Notes under the pieces: generated by a model
Told to the model about the DNA's origin: nothing
Seen by the model: the letters and a program-made list of their open reading frames with translations, nothing else
Databases searched by the model: none
In this document: piece by piece, positions 36,163-44,563 of the stretch
Layout of the letters: every line of letters starts with the position of its first letter
How positions within the stretch are numbered: the stretch's first letter is position 1
Program-made: the position numbers and the translations under genes
NCBI RefSeq assembly: GCF_022748595.1
Contig: NZ_JALDSX010000010.1
Location: 1-64,000, forward strand
Length of the DNA stretch: 64,000 nt
Direction: 5' to 3'
From: Brevibacterium sp. ZH18
GTDB taxonomy: Bacteria; Actinomycetota; Actinomycetes; Actinomycetales; Brevibacteriaceae

Positions 36163-37350
36163 GTGTCATCGAAGTTCGCCGATCGCATTGCTCGGGTCCA
36201 GCCCTCAGCCATCCGTGAGCTGCTCAGATACGGGGATGACCCCTCGATCACGTCATTCGGCGGCGGATACCCGGACTCGAGTCTGTTCCCGGTCGCAGAA
36301 TTTCAGCAGGTGTTCGCCGATGTCCTCGCCAACGAAGGTGCGACGGCTCTGCAATACACCGCCTCGGTGGGGCTGCCCGGACTGCGCGCTCAGATCGCCA
36401 AGCGCATGTCCAACCAGGGCGCGGCGACCGATGCCGACGACGTCCTCGTCCTTCAGGGGGCTCAGCAGGGACTCGACCTCGTGGCGAAGCTGCTCATCAA
36501 TCCCGGCGACGTCATCGTCACGGAGAACCCGACGTTCCTCGGTGCGCTCATCGCCTTCAACCCTTGCCAGCCCGAGTACGCGGGAGTCGACATGGATTCC
36601 GAGGGCATGGACGTCGATGCCCTCGAGGAGACTTTGTCCACGCGAGACAACGTCAAGTTCATCTACGTCATCCCCGACTTCCAGAACCCGACCGGAGTCA
36701 CGCTCAGCCTGGCCCGGCGCAAACGCCTCATCGAACTCGCCAACGAACACGACGTCCTCATCCTCGAGGATTCGCCCTACCGTGAGCTCAGGTTCGAAGG
36801 CGAACACCTGCCGACCTTGCGCTCACTCGACACACAGAACCGGGTCATCCACCTCGGCAGCTTCTCGAAGATCCTCGCTCCCGGTGTGCGCCTGGGCTGG
36901 GTGAGCGCGGCCCCGGAGATCCTCGACAAGCTCGGCCTGCTCAAGCTCGCCGCCGACACCCAGTCGTCCACCCTGAACATGACCGCGGTGACCCGGTTCC
37001 TCGAGTCCTTCGACATCGACGCCCACATCGAACGCGCGCAGGCCGTCTACCGCGCCAAGCGCGATCTCATGCTCGCCACGATGAGGGAGCATTTCCCCGC
37101 CGAGGCGGTCGTGACCACTCCCGAAGGCGGGCTGTTCACGTGGGTGACATTCCCGGACGGATTCGACGCGGCGGCCTTCATGGCCGAGCACGCTCTGCCC
37201 GAAGCCCAGGTCGCCTACGTCCCGGGCGGTTCGTTTTTCCCGACCGAGGAACGGTCGAACTATGCCCGGTTCAGCTATTCGGGACAGTCCGACGATGAGA
37301 TGGTCGACGCCCTGACCCGGCTGGGTGCGATCCTGCGACAGCACATCTAG
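36163..37350 (+). CDS. PLP-dependent aminotransferase, 2-aminoadipate/aromatic type
   Basis: A 395-residue fold-type I aminotransferase. The PLP lysine is in LGSFSKILAPGVRLGW (about residue 230). GGGYPDSSLFP near 30, QGAQQGLDLVAK near 95 and PDFQNPTGVTLS near 170 match LysN-type (2-aminoadipate or branched/aromatic) aminotransferases. GTG start with AAAGGAG upstream. It lies between two EamA genes, so it may work in metabolism of the exported amino acid. Substrate unresolved. Confidence 0.88.
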   Translation: MSSKFADRIARVQPSAIRELLRYGDDPSITSFGGGYPDSSLFPVAEFQQVFADVLANEGATALQYTASVGLPGLRAQIAKRMSNQGAATDADDVLVLQGAQQGLDLVAKLLINPGDVIVTENPTFLGALIAFNPCQPEYAGVDMDSEGMDVDALEETLSTRDNVKFIYVIPDFQNPTGVTLSLARRKRLIELANEHDVLILEDSPYRELRFEGEHLPTLRSLDTQNRVIHLGSFSKILAPGVRLGWVSAAPEILDKLGLLKLAADTQSSTLNMTAVTRFLESFDIDAHIERAQAVYRAKRDLMLATMREHFPAEAVVTTPEGGLFTWVTFPDGFDAAAFMAEHALPEAQVAYVPGGSFFPTEERSNYARFSYSGQSDDEMVDALTRLGAILRQHI

Positions 37351-37372
37351 GGCGGAATCGGAATGGCAGTCG

Positions 37373-38422
37373 ATGAGCACACCAGATCCCACTGAACCAG
37401 TTCCACCCGAACCGCGGCCCGAACGAGTGCCGCAACCCGAGACAGCTCGGCGGTCTGCGCGAGCCAGGCGGCCCGAGCCGTCCGCCGCGCTCGCGATCGC
37501 AGCGGTCCTTGCCGGTGCACTGTGTCTGTCGGTCTCGGCGATCCTCGTCAAACTCGCCGGTGTCGATGCAGCCACGACCGCCGTGCTGCGGTGCGCAATT
37601 GCGGTCATCGCCCTCGTACCGCTGGCCCTTGCCGAGCGGGCTCGCCATGGTGGGCTCTCGCGGTCCGGGATCCTCTGGGCGATCGCTGCCGGCGTGGCTC
37701 TGGGAGTCGACTACATCGCATGGACGGCGTCGATCTACCTCGTCGGAGCCGGCGTCGCGACAGTGCTCGTCAACGTTCAGGTCATCGTCCTCCCGCTGCT
37801 TGCCCTGATCATCGATCGTGAACGTGTGCGTTGGCGCTTCATCATCGCTGTGCCGCTGATGCTCGTGGGCGTCGGCCTTGTCGGCGGTGTGCTCTCCGGC
37901 GCCGAGGTGGGGGATCGGGCCGTCTTCGGCACCGTTCTCGCGCTCATCGCGGGAACCGGGTACGGAATCTACCTGTTCCTCACCCGGCGGGCGACGAGGC
38001 GCAAGGCCGAGGGAACGATTCAGCCGCTGATCTGGGCGAGCGCCTCGGCGGCGGTGACCGCATCGATCATTGCAATGTTCACCGGCGGGCTGCACTTCAC
38101 AGGAATCAGCCCGCGGTCGTGGATGCTGCTCATCGCCCTGGCGCTGTTGGGGCAGGTCGTGGCGTGGCTGTTCATCAACCGCGGAAGCACGGGTCTGATG
38201 CCGTCGGTGACCTCGAGTCTGCTGCTCATCCAACCTGTGTTCGCACTCGTGCTCTCGGCGCTCATCCTCGCCGAGAAGCTCACCGTGGCCCAGGTCATCG
38301 GCGCTGTCATCGTGCTGGTGGCGGTGTCCGTGGCAAACGGCGTGTGGCACGTGTGGTCGAGCCGCCTCGGCGGGGGAGGGACCGTTTCAGCGCCTACGGG
38401 GCCAGGTTCGGGGCCTCGGTGA
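37373..38422 (+). CDS. EamA-family transporter with Pro/Arg-rich N-terminus
   Basis: A 349-residue DMT transporter. About 35 polar residues (Pro, Glu, Arg) precede ten predicted helices; SVSAILVKLAGVDAATTAVLR starts the first repeat and LMPSVTSSLLLIQPVFALVL lies in the second. It begins 22 bases after the aminotransferase stop, so they are probably cotranscribed. Its last 29 bases overlap the convergent FAD oxidoreductase gene. Third EamA protein in the window. Substrate unknown. Confidence 0.82.
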   Translation: MSTPDPTEPVPPEPRPERVPQPETARRSARARRPEPSAALAIAAVLAGALCLSVSAILVKLAGVDAATTAVLRCAIAVIALVPLALAERARHGGLSRSGILWAIAAGVALGVDYIAWTASIYLVGAGVATVLVNVQVIVLPLLALIIDRERVRWRFIIAVPLMLVGVGLVGGVLSGAEVGDRAVFGTVLALIAGTGYGIYLFLTRRATRRKAEGTIQPLIWASASAAVTASIIAMFTGGLHFTGISPRSWMLLIALALLGQVVAWLFINRGSTGLMPSVTSSLLLIQPVFALVLSALILAEKLTVAQVIGAVIVLVAVSVANGVWHVWSSRLGGGGTVSAPTGPGSGPR

Positions 38423-39872
38423 TACCGAAGCGGGTCTTCAGGGCTCTGCGGGCGGCGAACCAGCCGTTCATACCGTGCACGCCGGGGGCCGGTGGGGTCG
38501 CGGCCGAGCAGAGGAAGGCACCCGGGACGCCGAGGCTGTAGTTGTCCCAGGAGGTCCGCGGTCGGGCCATCATCCGGTAGAAGCTCACGAGTCCGGTGGC
38601 GATGTCGCCGCCGATGAGGTTCTGGTTGTGATCGGCCATCTCGGAGGCGGGTATCGAATTGTAGGTGACGATGGTGTCGCGGAAGCCCGGGGCGAAGCGT
38701 TCGATCTGGCTGATGATGTACTCGGCCGGGTCGATGGGGCAGTCGAAGGGCACGTGGGCGTAGGTCCACAGCGGACGCAGGCCGTCGACTTCGCGGGAGG
38801 GGTCGAAGACGGTCGGGTCTGAGACCAGGCAGACAGGGTGGGAGGGCATGCGTCCGGCGATGACGTCTGCCTCGGCCGAGGCCATCTGTGCCCTGGTTCC
38901 GCCCACGTGGACGGTTCCGGCGCGGTTGATGTTCGGATCGGACCAGGGCACGGGGCCGTTGAGGACGAAGTCGACCTTCGCCGCGGCATTGCCCTGTTTG
39001 AAGCTGCGCAGCGACTTGTCCACAGGGGTGGGTATGAGCCCGGAGAAGATCTGAGCGGCATTCAGCGCCGAGGTGTCGAGCAGGTACGCACGAGCCGCGG
39101 GCAGATCGGAGACGTGGTCGATGCGCGCATTCGTCGTCACCGTTCCTCCGTGGGCTTCGAGGTCGGCGAGCATGATGTCGATGATCGCCTGCGATCCGCC
39201 GACCGGTGAGGGCCAGCCGCCGGCGTGGGCGATGGTCGCGAGCATGGTGGCCGTCGCTGCCGTGCCCATGCTCGGCAGCCCGCCGATCGCGTGTGCGGCG
39301 ACGCCGGTGAATAGGGCTTTGCTGGTTTCGTGGGAGAGCGGGATGTTCCAGGCGGGACTGGCCTGAGTGAGCAGTCGGAGGCCGAACTTCACGACGTTGG
39401 CGATGCCGGGAACATCGCGCAGGGTCTCCGGGATCGACCGTTTGTCACCGAGGGAGAGCCAGATTGCATCGTCGACGCGGTCGAGGAGCGGGGCGAAGAA
39501 TCGCCGCCATTCGGGGCCGGCCTCCCCGAGGTGGTCGACCGTCTCGTCGAGGTTGTGGAAGGCCAGCGCGGCGAGGCGATCGTCGAGGGGCTGGGCGTAG
39601 GAGATCTCCGGTGTGGTCAGCTCGAGACCGCGGGCACGCAGATCGAAGTCGAGGAAGAACGGGCTCGCGATCGCCAGGGGGTGCACGGCTGAGCAGATGT
39701 CGTGAGTGATCCCAGGTGCCAGTCCCAAGTCGAGGGTGCGGGCTCCGCCGCCGATCGTCGACTGGGCCTCGAAGACCTGCACGGACAGGCCCGCGCGAGC
39801 CATGGTCACGGCCGCAGCCATACCGTTGGGGCCGGATCCGACGACGACGGCATCTACCTCAGCATTGCTCAT
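38394..39872 (-). CDS. Phytoene-desaturase-like FAD/NAD(P) oxidoreductase
   Basis: A 492-residue flavoprotein. VDAVVVGSGPNGMAAAVTMA is the FAD-binding motif and GGGARTLDLGLAPGITHDIC follows; the C-terminal GMNGWFAARRAL completes the cofactor site. It belongs to the phytoene desaturase/PYROXD2-like group rather than to true carotenoid enzymes, since no crt genes are nearby. Reaction unknown. The gene appears monocistronic and overlaps the EamA gene tail to tail. Confidence 0.8.
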   Translation of the reverse strand: MSNAEVDAVVVGSGPNGMAAAVTMARAGLSVQVFEAQSTIGGGARTLDLGLAPGITHDICSAVHPLAIASPFFLDFDLRARGLELTTPEISYAQPLDDRLAALAFHNLDETVDHLGEAGPEWRRFFAPLLDRVDDAIWLSLGDKRSIPETLRDVPGIANVVKFGLRLLTQASPAWNIPLSHETSKALFTGVAAHAIGGLPSMGTAATATMLATIAHAGGWPSPVGGSQAIIDIMLADLEAHGGTVTTNARIDHVSDLPAARAYLLDTSALNAAQIFSGLIPTPVDKSLRSFKQGNAAAKVDFVLNGPVPWSDPNINRAGTVHVGGTRAQMASAEADVIAGRMPSHPVCLVSDPTVFDPSREVDGLRPLWTYAHVPFDCPIDPAEYIISQIERFAPGFRDTIVTYNSIPASEMADHNQNLIGGDIATGLVSFYRMMARPRTSWDNYSLGVPGAFLCSAATPPAPGVHGMNGWFAARRALKTRFGITEAPNLAP

Positions 39873-39963
39873 GGATCCAGTCTAGGTGTATTGGCCAAGG
39901 AGAGCAGTGGTCCCGAACGCAGTGTCGACTCTCGGGTGCCGGTGCTCAGGTGCAGTCAAGTAG

Positions 39964-40665
39964 TCAGGGCGGGTTGATGCTTCTCAGTACCGGTTCGTCC
40001 AGATCGGTGTTGTCCAGCCGCCAGGTTGCCAGATCCCAGGGAGAACACTGCGCGAAGTAGAGGCGCTGACCTTCGACATAGCGACGATTGGATTCGGCCT
40101 CGGGATCTCGATCGTATGCCTCGGGGTATCGCTGGTTGCCACGTGGCACAGATACCTCGAACGGAACGTCCACCCAGACGCTGGCGTCCCACAAGTCGCG
40201 CAGTTCGGGTCGGTGGAGGAAGACCCCATCGATGAGAAGGATGCAGTCCTGTGGCAAGTCGAGTTCTGTGTGCGGGAGCGGGGCATCGGCATCGACATCG
40301 CAGACGGCCGGGACGATCGGCAGCCCGTCTTTGAACGGGGTCACGACGGAACGTGCAAAGGCCTCGTAGTCATAGGAATCGCGGTAAAAGGACTGCGGAC
40401 CCCGGCCGTTGGCGTACCTGCGTGCACGAGGGTGATGGAATCCGTCGATGCTCACGCGGGCCAGGGATCGATGGCCCGTCGCAGGCGTCGCGTTGCCGAG
40501 GGTGCAGGGGACCGATGCCTCGATGCCCAATGCCACAAGCTCCTCGGCGAGCGTGGTCTTGCCGGCCCCGTCGAGCCCGTCGATCGCGATGAGAACTCGC
40601 TGTCTCGGGCGAACTTCACAGATCCCGGCCAGGAGCTGCCGAAGAACGTCGTGGCGTGCTCTCAC
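39964..40665 (-). CDS. Uridine-kinase-like P-loop kinase
   Basis: A 233-residue cytosolic P-loop protein with Walker A IDGLDGAGKTTLAEEL near residue 30, VSIDGFHHPRARRYANGRGP (the uridine kinase/phosphoribulokinase-type Asp-His loop) near 72 and ILLIDGVFLHRPEL as Walker B region near 142. GTG start overlaps the tenA stop by four bases, so it is translationally coupled to a TPP-controlled gene. That suggests a thiamine-related phosphoryl transfer rather than pyrimidine salvage, but this is inference. Confidence 0.75.
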   Translation of the reverse strand: MRARHDVLRQLLAGICEVRPRQRVLIAIDGLDGAGKTTLAEELVALGIEASVPCTLGNATPATGHRSLARVSIDGFHHPRARRYANGRGPQSFYRDSYDYEAFARSVVTPFKDGLPIVPAVCDVDADAPLPHTELDLPQDCILLIDGVFLHRPELRDLWDASVWVDVPFEVSVPRGNQRYPEAYDRDPEAESNRRYVEGQRLYFAQCSPWDLATWRLDNTDLDEPVLRSINPP

Positions 40666-41459
40666 TTATACGCCTCGTCGAAGAAGGCCAGCTCCAGGCC
40701 GACGGCTCGGTGCCAGATTCGAGTCAGGCGCTCGGATGCCGTGACGGAACCTGGGCCATCCTCGACGGCTGGGCCGTCCTCGAGAGCTGGGCCCTCCTCA
40801 GTCGGAAACACGCGCTCGAGTTCGTCGACGAGGAACTGCACCCACGCGCGGAAATCATCGCCGCGATGCAGCTCGATCCAGCCGCGGTGGACGCGACGAT
40901 CAGGCATCGGGTCCGAGCGCTCGCCCCAATCGAGGTAGAGCCATTCGGCGATGACGAGCACAACGAGCAGCTCTGGATACGAGGCTGAGGCGACGGCTTC
41001 GTCCATGACCTCTCTGAACCCGGCGGTCGGAACGGTCAGCTCCGGATCGGCGTAGTCGGACTCAGGAACCCCCACCTCGGCGAAGGAACGGACGAAATAG
41101 GAGTCCTCATCCGCCTCGAGGAACCCGAGCTGCTTGGCGAATCGCAGCTTCGAGGCCACGCTGTCCGCATGGGCGACGCAAGCGCCGAGCATCGAGAGGA
41201 ACGATTCGAAGAACTGATAGTCCTGGACCAGATACTTCGCCATCACCGGTTCGGGAACCGTTCCGGCGAACAGTTCGTCGACGAAGCGGTGATCCACCGC
41301 CGCATTCCACGAGCGATCGGCAGCGGCCCGCAGACCAGCGACCGCACCTCCTGGTGCCAACCGGATGGTGGTGCTGATGTGCTCTGTCGTCGATTGAGGC
41401 GGATCCTGCGATTCGCACAGATCACGTGGATGCAGATCACGTGGATGGAGCCTTGCCAT
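40662..41459 (-). CDS. tenA: TenA-family thiamine salvage protein (TenA_E type)
   Basis: A 265-residue TenA/Thi-4 fold protein. KYLVQDYQFFESFLSMLGA (about 80-100) and LVVLVIAEWLYLDWG (about 175-190) are the core helices. The position that carries the catalytic Cys in classical TenA (B. subtilis type) has no Cys here, and the neighbouring Glu of EWLYLDW fits the TenA_E subgroup, which acts on aminopyrimidine salvage products. A TPP riboswitch directly precedes it. ATG at 41459. A 15-bp duplication (41418-41447) near the start encodes HPRDLHPRDL. Confidence 0.85.
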   Translation of the reverse strand: MARLHPRDLHPRDLCESQDPPQSTTEHISTTIRLAPGGAVAGLRAAADRSWNAAVDHRFVDELFAGTVPEPVMAKYLVQDYQFFESFLSMLGACVAHADSVASKLRFAKQLGFLEADEDSYFVRSFAEVGVPESDYADPELTVPTAGFREVMDEAVASASYPELLVVLVIAEWLYLDWGERSDPMPDRRVHRGWIELHRGDDFRAWVQFLVDELERVFPTEEGPALEDGPAVEDGPGSVTASERLTRIWHRAVGLELAFFDEAYK

Positions 41460-41473
41460 GGTTGTGTCTCCCA

Positions 41474-41558
41474 ACTTCCTCCGCCGGTGTTCACCGGATC
41501 AGGTTCAAAAGGTCTGCGATTGCACTCTCAGCGCCTGATGTCCCGGCGCTCCCCTGTC
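41474..41558 (-). promoter_or_regulatory. TPP riboswitch (THI element)
   Basis: Read on the minus strand, the conserved blocks occur in order: ACAGGGGAGC, GCGCTGAGAGTGC, ACCTTTTGAACCTGATC, then CCGGTGAACACCGGCGGAGG. These are the CUGAGA pyrimidine sensor, the pyrophosphate sensor and the P4 stem of the TPP riboswitch. It ends about 15 bases before the tenA ATG, so it probably hides the tenA ribosome site when thiamine pyrophosphate is bound. Confidence 0.95.
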
Positions 41559-41593
41559 GTGTTTCGACCCTAACATCGGCGTAGACTCAGGCC

Positions 41594-41956
41594 ATGGCTA
41601 TCGCAAAGCAACCCGTCATCGTTCTCGATGCGCCAGATGCCGGTGAGCTCGCGCAGTTCTACGCCGATCTCCTCGACTGGCAGGTCAGGGTCGACGACGA
41701 CGGCACCTGGGCAGAGATCACCTCCGATTCGTGGCCGCCGATCTGCTTCCAGCAGGTCGAGGACTACCACGCACCCAGCTGGCCCAGTCAGGCTCACCCG
41801 CAGCAGATGCACATCGACGTCATGGTCGACGACCTCGACATCGCCGAGGCGGCCGTGATCGAACTCGGAGCAGGCAAAGCGGCCGAACAGCCGGGGGAGA
41901 CCTTCCGCGTCTTCCTCGACCCCGCCGGCCACCCGTTCTGCCTCTGCGCGAACTGA
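41594..41956 (+). CDS. VOC (glyoxalase-like) family protein
   Basis: A 120-residue single VOC domain. VIVLDAPDAGELAQFYADLL opens the fold, and the DPAGHPFCLC end is the usual C-terminal motif of this group. MHIDVMVDDLDIAEAAVIEL is the second repeat. Members include dioxygenase-like and resistance proteins, but this short form is usually uncharacterised. It diverges from the tenA riboswitch and has its own promoter. Confidence 0.85.
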   Translation: MAIAKQPVIVLDAPDAGELAQFYADLLDWQVRVDDDGTWAEITSDSWPPICFQQVEDYHAPSWPSQAHPQQMHIDVMVDDLDIAEAAVIELGAGKAAEQPGETFRVFLDPAGHPFCLCAN

Positions 41957-42036
41957 AGCAGCCTCGTCGGAACTGAGGACCACCCTCTCCGATCGCGAGG
42001 CGCGGCCTGTGAAGGCAGCGCGGCTACAGTGATCCC

Positions 42037-42573
42037 ATGCGCGTGATCACCTCCTTCGACGAACTGACTCCTGTGCCGTGGGCCAACGGCGCGGGCCAGA
42101 CGACCGAACTCGTCTCGCTCGAAGCCTCCGCAGTGCTGACTCCCAACCTGCGACGGTGGCGACTGAGCATCGCCCGCTTGGAGCGGACCGCTCCGTTCTC
42201 ACCCCTGCCCGGCCTGGCACGCACATTCCTTCCCACCGGCGCCGAGGTGGTCCTCGAGATCGATGGACACGTGCACCGGGTGCGCCCGGGCGCACCCGTA
42301 CAGTTCCGTGGGGAGCAGGACGTTTCCCTCATCGAGTTGGAATCCCCGTGCTTCGCGATTAACCACATGGTCGAAGACGGCGAGGGCGACGCACTCGAGA
42401 TGTCGACCCGAGCAGCCGAACTCGCTCAACCAGGGCACGGGCAAGCTCGGGGAGCCCGCCGGCAGTTCGCACTCACCGTGGAATCGGATGCCGACCATCC
42501 CCGGTTCCAATTGATCGAAATCGAGGGTGCGGACGATCTTCCGAACCACCTCGGCGCCGTGTTTCTGCAGTGA
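42037..42573 (+). CDS. HutD/Ves family protein
   Basis: A 178-residue cupin-fold protein: PVPWANGAGQTTELVSLE, RWRLSIARLERTAPFSPLPG and FLPTGAEVVLEIDG match the HutD/Ves family. HutD proteins are associated with histidine utilisation, but no hut genes are nearby here, so its role is open. Separate from the VOC gene by 80 bases. Confidence 0.82.
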   Translation: MRVITSFDELTPVPWANGAGQTTELVSLEASAVLTPNLRRWRLSIARLERTAPFSPLPGLARTFLPTGAEVVLEIDGHVHRVRPGAPVQFRGEQDVSLIELESPCFAINHMVEDGEGDALEMSTRAAELAQPGHGQARGARRQFALTVESDADHPRFQLIEIEGADDLPNHLGAVFLQ

Positions 42574-42818
42574 CGTCTACGTCGTCAGATCGTGCCTGAT
42601 CTCCGGTCTCTCCTCGACTCCGATCACGGGACTTTCCGAGCCTGACAGTATCGTGCGAGTCGGGTGTCGCCTCCGTCACAGAAGAATGCATCGTTGCTGG
42701 TCACAGGCGGTGTTGAGTGGCACCGCTCTCAGCGCTGTCTCAGGCTGCGGGCAGAGAGGTCAGGGTCTCCGAACATGAGTCGACGATACTGATTGGAGGC
42801 ATCATCTTTGGAGGAGAA

Positions 42819-44303
42819 TTGGCATCGAATCAGAGCGAATCAGACAAGTCGACCACGCAGGATAGGCAAGACCGCCCAGCAGTGAGCAACGGTGAGCACC
42901 GGGCTGCGACATATCCGTCGCAGACTCTGCCTCTGATCACCGAAGAGCTTGCCGCAACCCACGCTCGGACCGATCGCTCGAATTCCACACCCTCGACGAC
43001 ACCGCATGTGACCACCCCCGTCATGCCGCCCAACCCGATCAGGCGCGACGAGGCGCAGACAGCGGCGAACTACTCGACGCAGCAGACGCAGCAGCAGAGC
43101 ACCCCCGCGCAGTCCTCGGCCGACGGTCCGAATGAGACTGCTTCGACCATCGCAGGTCCCGTCGCCGAGGCCCTCGATGACCAGGGTGAGAAGCAGGAGA
43201 AGAAGTCCGAGGGCAAGATCTCGGCCACTCAGCTCATCGCCGGCGCCGGTGCCGCGGCCACTTCGTCGATCATCGGCGGCCAGCTCGGCGTGGCCGGAAC
43301 GGTCGTCGGGGCGGGAGTCGCCAGCATCATCACCGGTCTCGCGGTGACCCTCTACAGTCGCAGCCTCGACAAGGGCAAAGAGAAGATCAAGCAGCTCGCC
43401 CCAGCGGTCAAGGCCAAGTCGGCCAAGACGATCGCGATCGGCGCCCGCGATGCGACGGGGACGGGGTCGGCAGCAGGCACCGGGGCATCGGCCGCCGACC
43501 GTGCCATCGGAACCTTCGGCCTCCCAGCCGACGACAACCTCGGCGATGGTCGGGGCTCTGGTGCAGTGGCGGGAAGCGGCGTCGACACTGACGCCGACGA
43601 CGTCGCTTCCGCAACCAACCACGAAGAGCCGAAGACTTGGTGGCAGAAGCTGCGCCGCAAGCGCGTGATGTACCCGGTGGCCATCGGTGTCGCCACGTTC
43701 GGGATCGGCCTGGGTGCCGTGGTCATGGCCGAATCGGTCACCAGTTCTGACATCTCACCCGGAACCTCTCAGCTCTCCCGGTCAGTGACGGGCAATTCGG
43801 GAACCGGCGACGAATCCGGCACCGGCCAGGACGGCAGCAGCGAATCAAGCTCGAGCTCCTCCGGCTCCCACTCGGGCGAGAGCGCGAACCAAGGCAGCGG
43901 TACCGAGAACTCGACGTCGAGCCAAGGGGAATCCGCCTCGGCGAGCGAAAGCAGCACGGACTCGTCGGCGAGCACCGGTCAGTCGGGCACCGCGCAGGGC
44001 ACCGACGCCTCGGATGGCACCACAACCGGTTCGAACAGCGACTCGAGCAGCACCAGCAGCGGATCAAGCGCCTCTGGCAGCAGTGATTCGTCGACGACCG
44101 GGGGAGCGGACAGCAGCTCTGCCTCCTCGGGCGGGTCCGGTTCGAGCTCAAGCTCTGCCGGCGGATCCGGTTCGGGAAGCAGCGGTTCAGGTGGAGGAAC
44201 GAACTCGGGCGGCAGCGGATCGAGCTCCGGCGGCAGCGGATCGAGCGCCGGGTCGGGCTCCGCCTCCAGCGGAAGCGGGAGCGCTGCGACTGCCCAAGGC
44301 TGA
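42819..44303 (+). CDS. Serine/glycine-rich two-helix membrane protein
   Basis: A 494-residue protein I do not recognise. Residues about 1-150 are polar and Thr/Gln-rich. A glycine-rich hydrophobic hairpin-like stretch (about 160-205, GGQLGVAGTVVGAGVASIITG) and a later helix (about 305-325, VAIGVATFGIGLGAVVM) bracket a charged loop. The final 160 residues are almost wholly Ser, Gly, Thr and Ala, like a flexible wall-spanning stalk. TTG at 42819 is chosen because GGAGGAG precedes it; no ATG fits. No sortase motif. Confidence 0.65.
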   Translation: MASNQSESDKSTTQDRQDRPAVSNGEHRAATYPSQTLPLITEELAATHARTDRSNSTPSTTPHVTTPVMPPNPIRRDEAQTAANYSTQQTQQQSTPAQSSADGPNETASTIAGPVAEALDDQGEKQEKKSEGKISATQLIAGAGAAATSSIIGGQLGVAGTVVGAGVASIITGLAVTLYSRSLDKGKEKIKQLAPAVKAKSAKTIAIGARDATGTGSAAGTGASAADRAIGTFGLPADDNLGDGRGSGAVAGSGVDTDADDVASATNHEEPKTWWQKLRRKRVMYPVAIGVATFGIGLGAVVMAESVTSSDISPGTSQLSRSVTGNSGTGDESGTGQDGSSESSSSSSGSHSGESANQGSGTENSTSSQGESASASESSTDSSASTGQSGTAQGTDASDGTTTGSNSDSSSTSSGSSASGSSDSSTTGGADSSSASSGGSGSSSSSAGGSGSGSSGSGGGTNSGGSGSSSGGSGSSAGSGSASSGSGSAATAQG

Positions 44304-44333
44304 CTGGTATGGTAGAAAGTGGGTCGACCAGGA

Positions 44334-44361
44334 CGATCTTCCAGGAATTTTGGGAGGATCG
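44334..44361 (+). terminator. Weak hairpin after serine-rich protein gene
   Basis: Arms 44334-44342 and 44353-44361 pair over nine bases with one G-U and a ten-base loop containing TTTT. It lies 30 bases past the stop codon. Confidence 0.4.
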
Positions 44362-44563
44362 CCTTGGTTGTAGCCAACAGGGTCTCTGGCTGGGTTGAAA
44401 GCGGCTCTGACCGCGTTCAGCTGAATGCCAGGAGCTCGATATCAGGAGAGTGGCGCTTGCCCCTCCGCCTCATCACGCAACGGTGAGTGATGGTCATCGT
44501 GCGATGAGTCGGCGTGGTGTGCGCCTACAGTTCCTGACAATCAATCGGTTGAAGGAGATGCAA

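Noticed and set aside
38394-39872. Carotenoid (crt) pathway gene
   Set aside because: The flavoprotein resembles phytoene desaturase, but no crtB, crtE or other carotenoid genes are nearby and it fits the broader PYROXD2-like group better.
42037-42573. Part of a histidine utilisation operon
   Set aside because: The HutD-like gene has no hutU, hutH or hutI neighbours.
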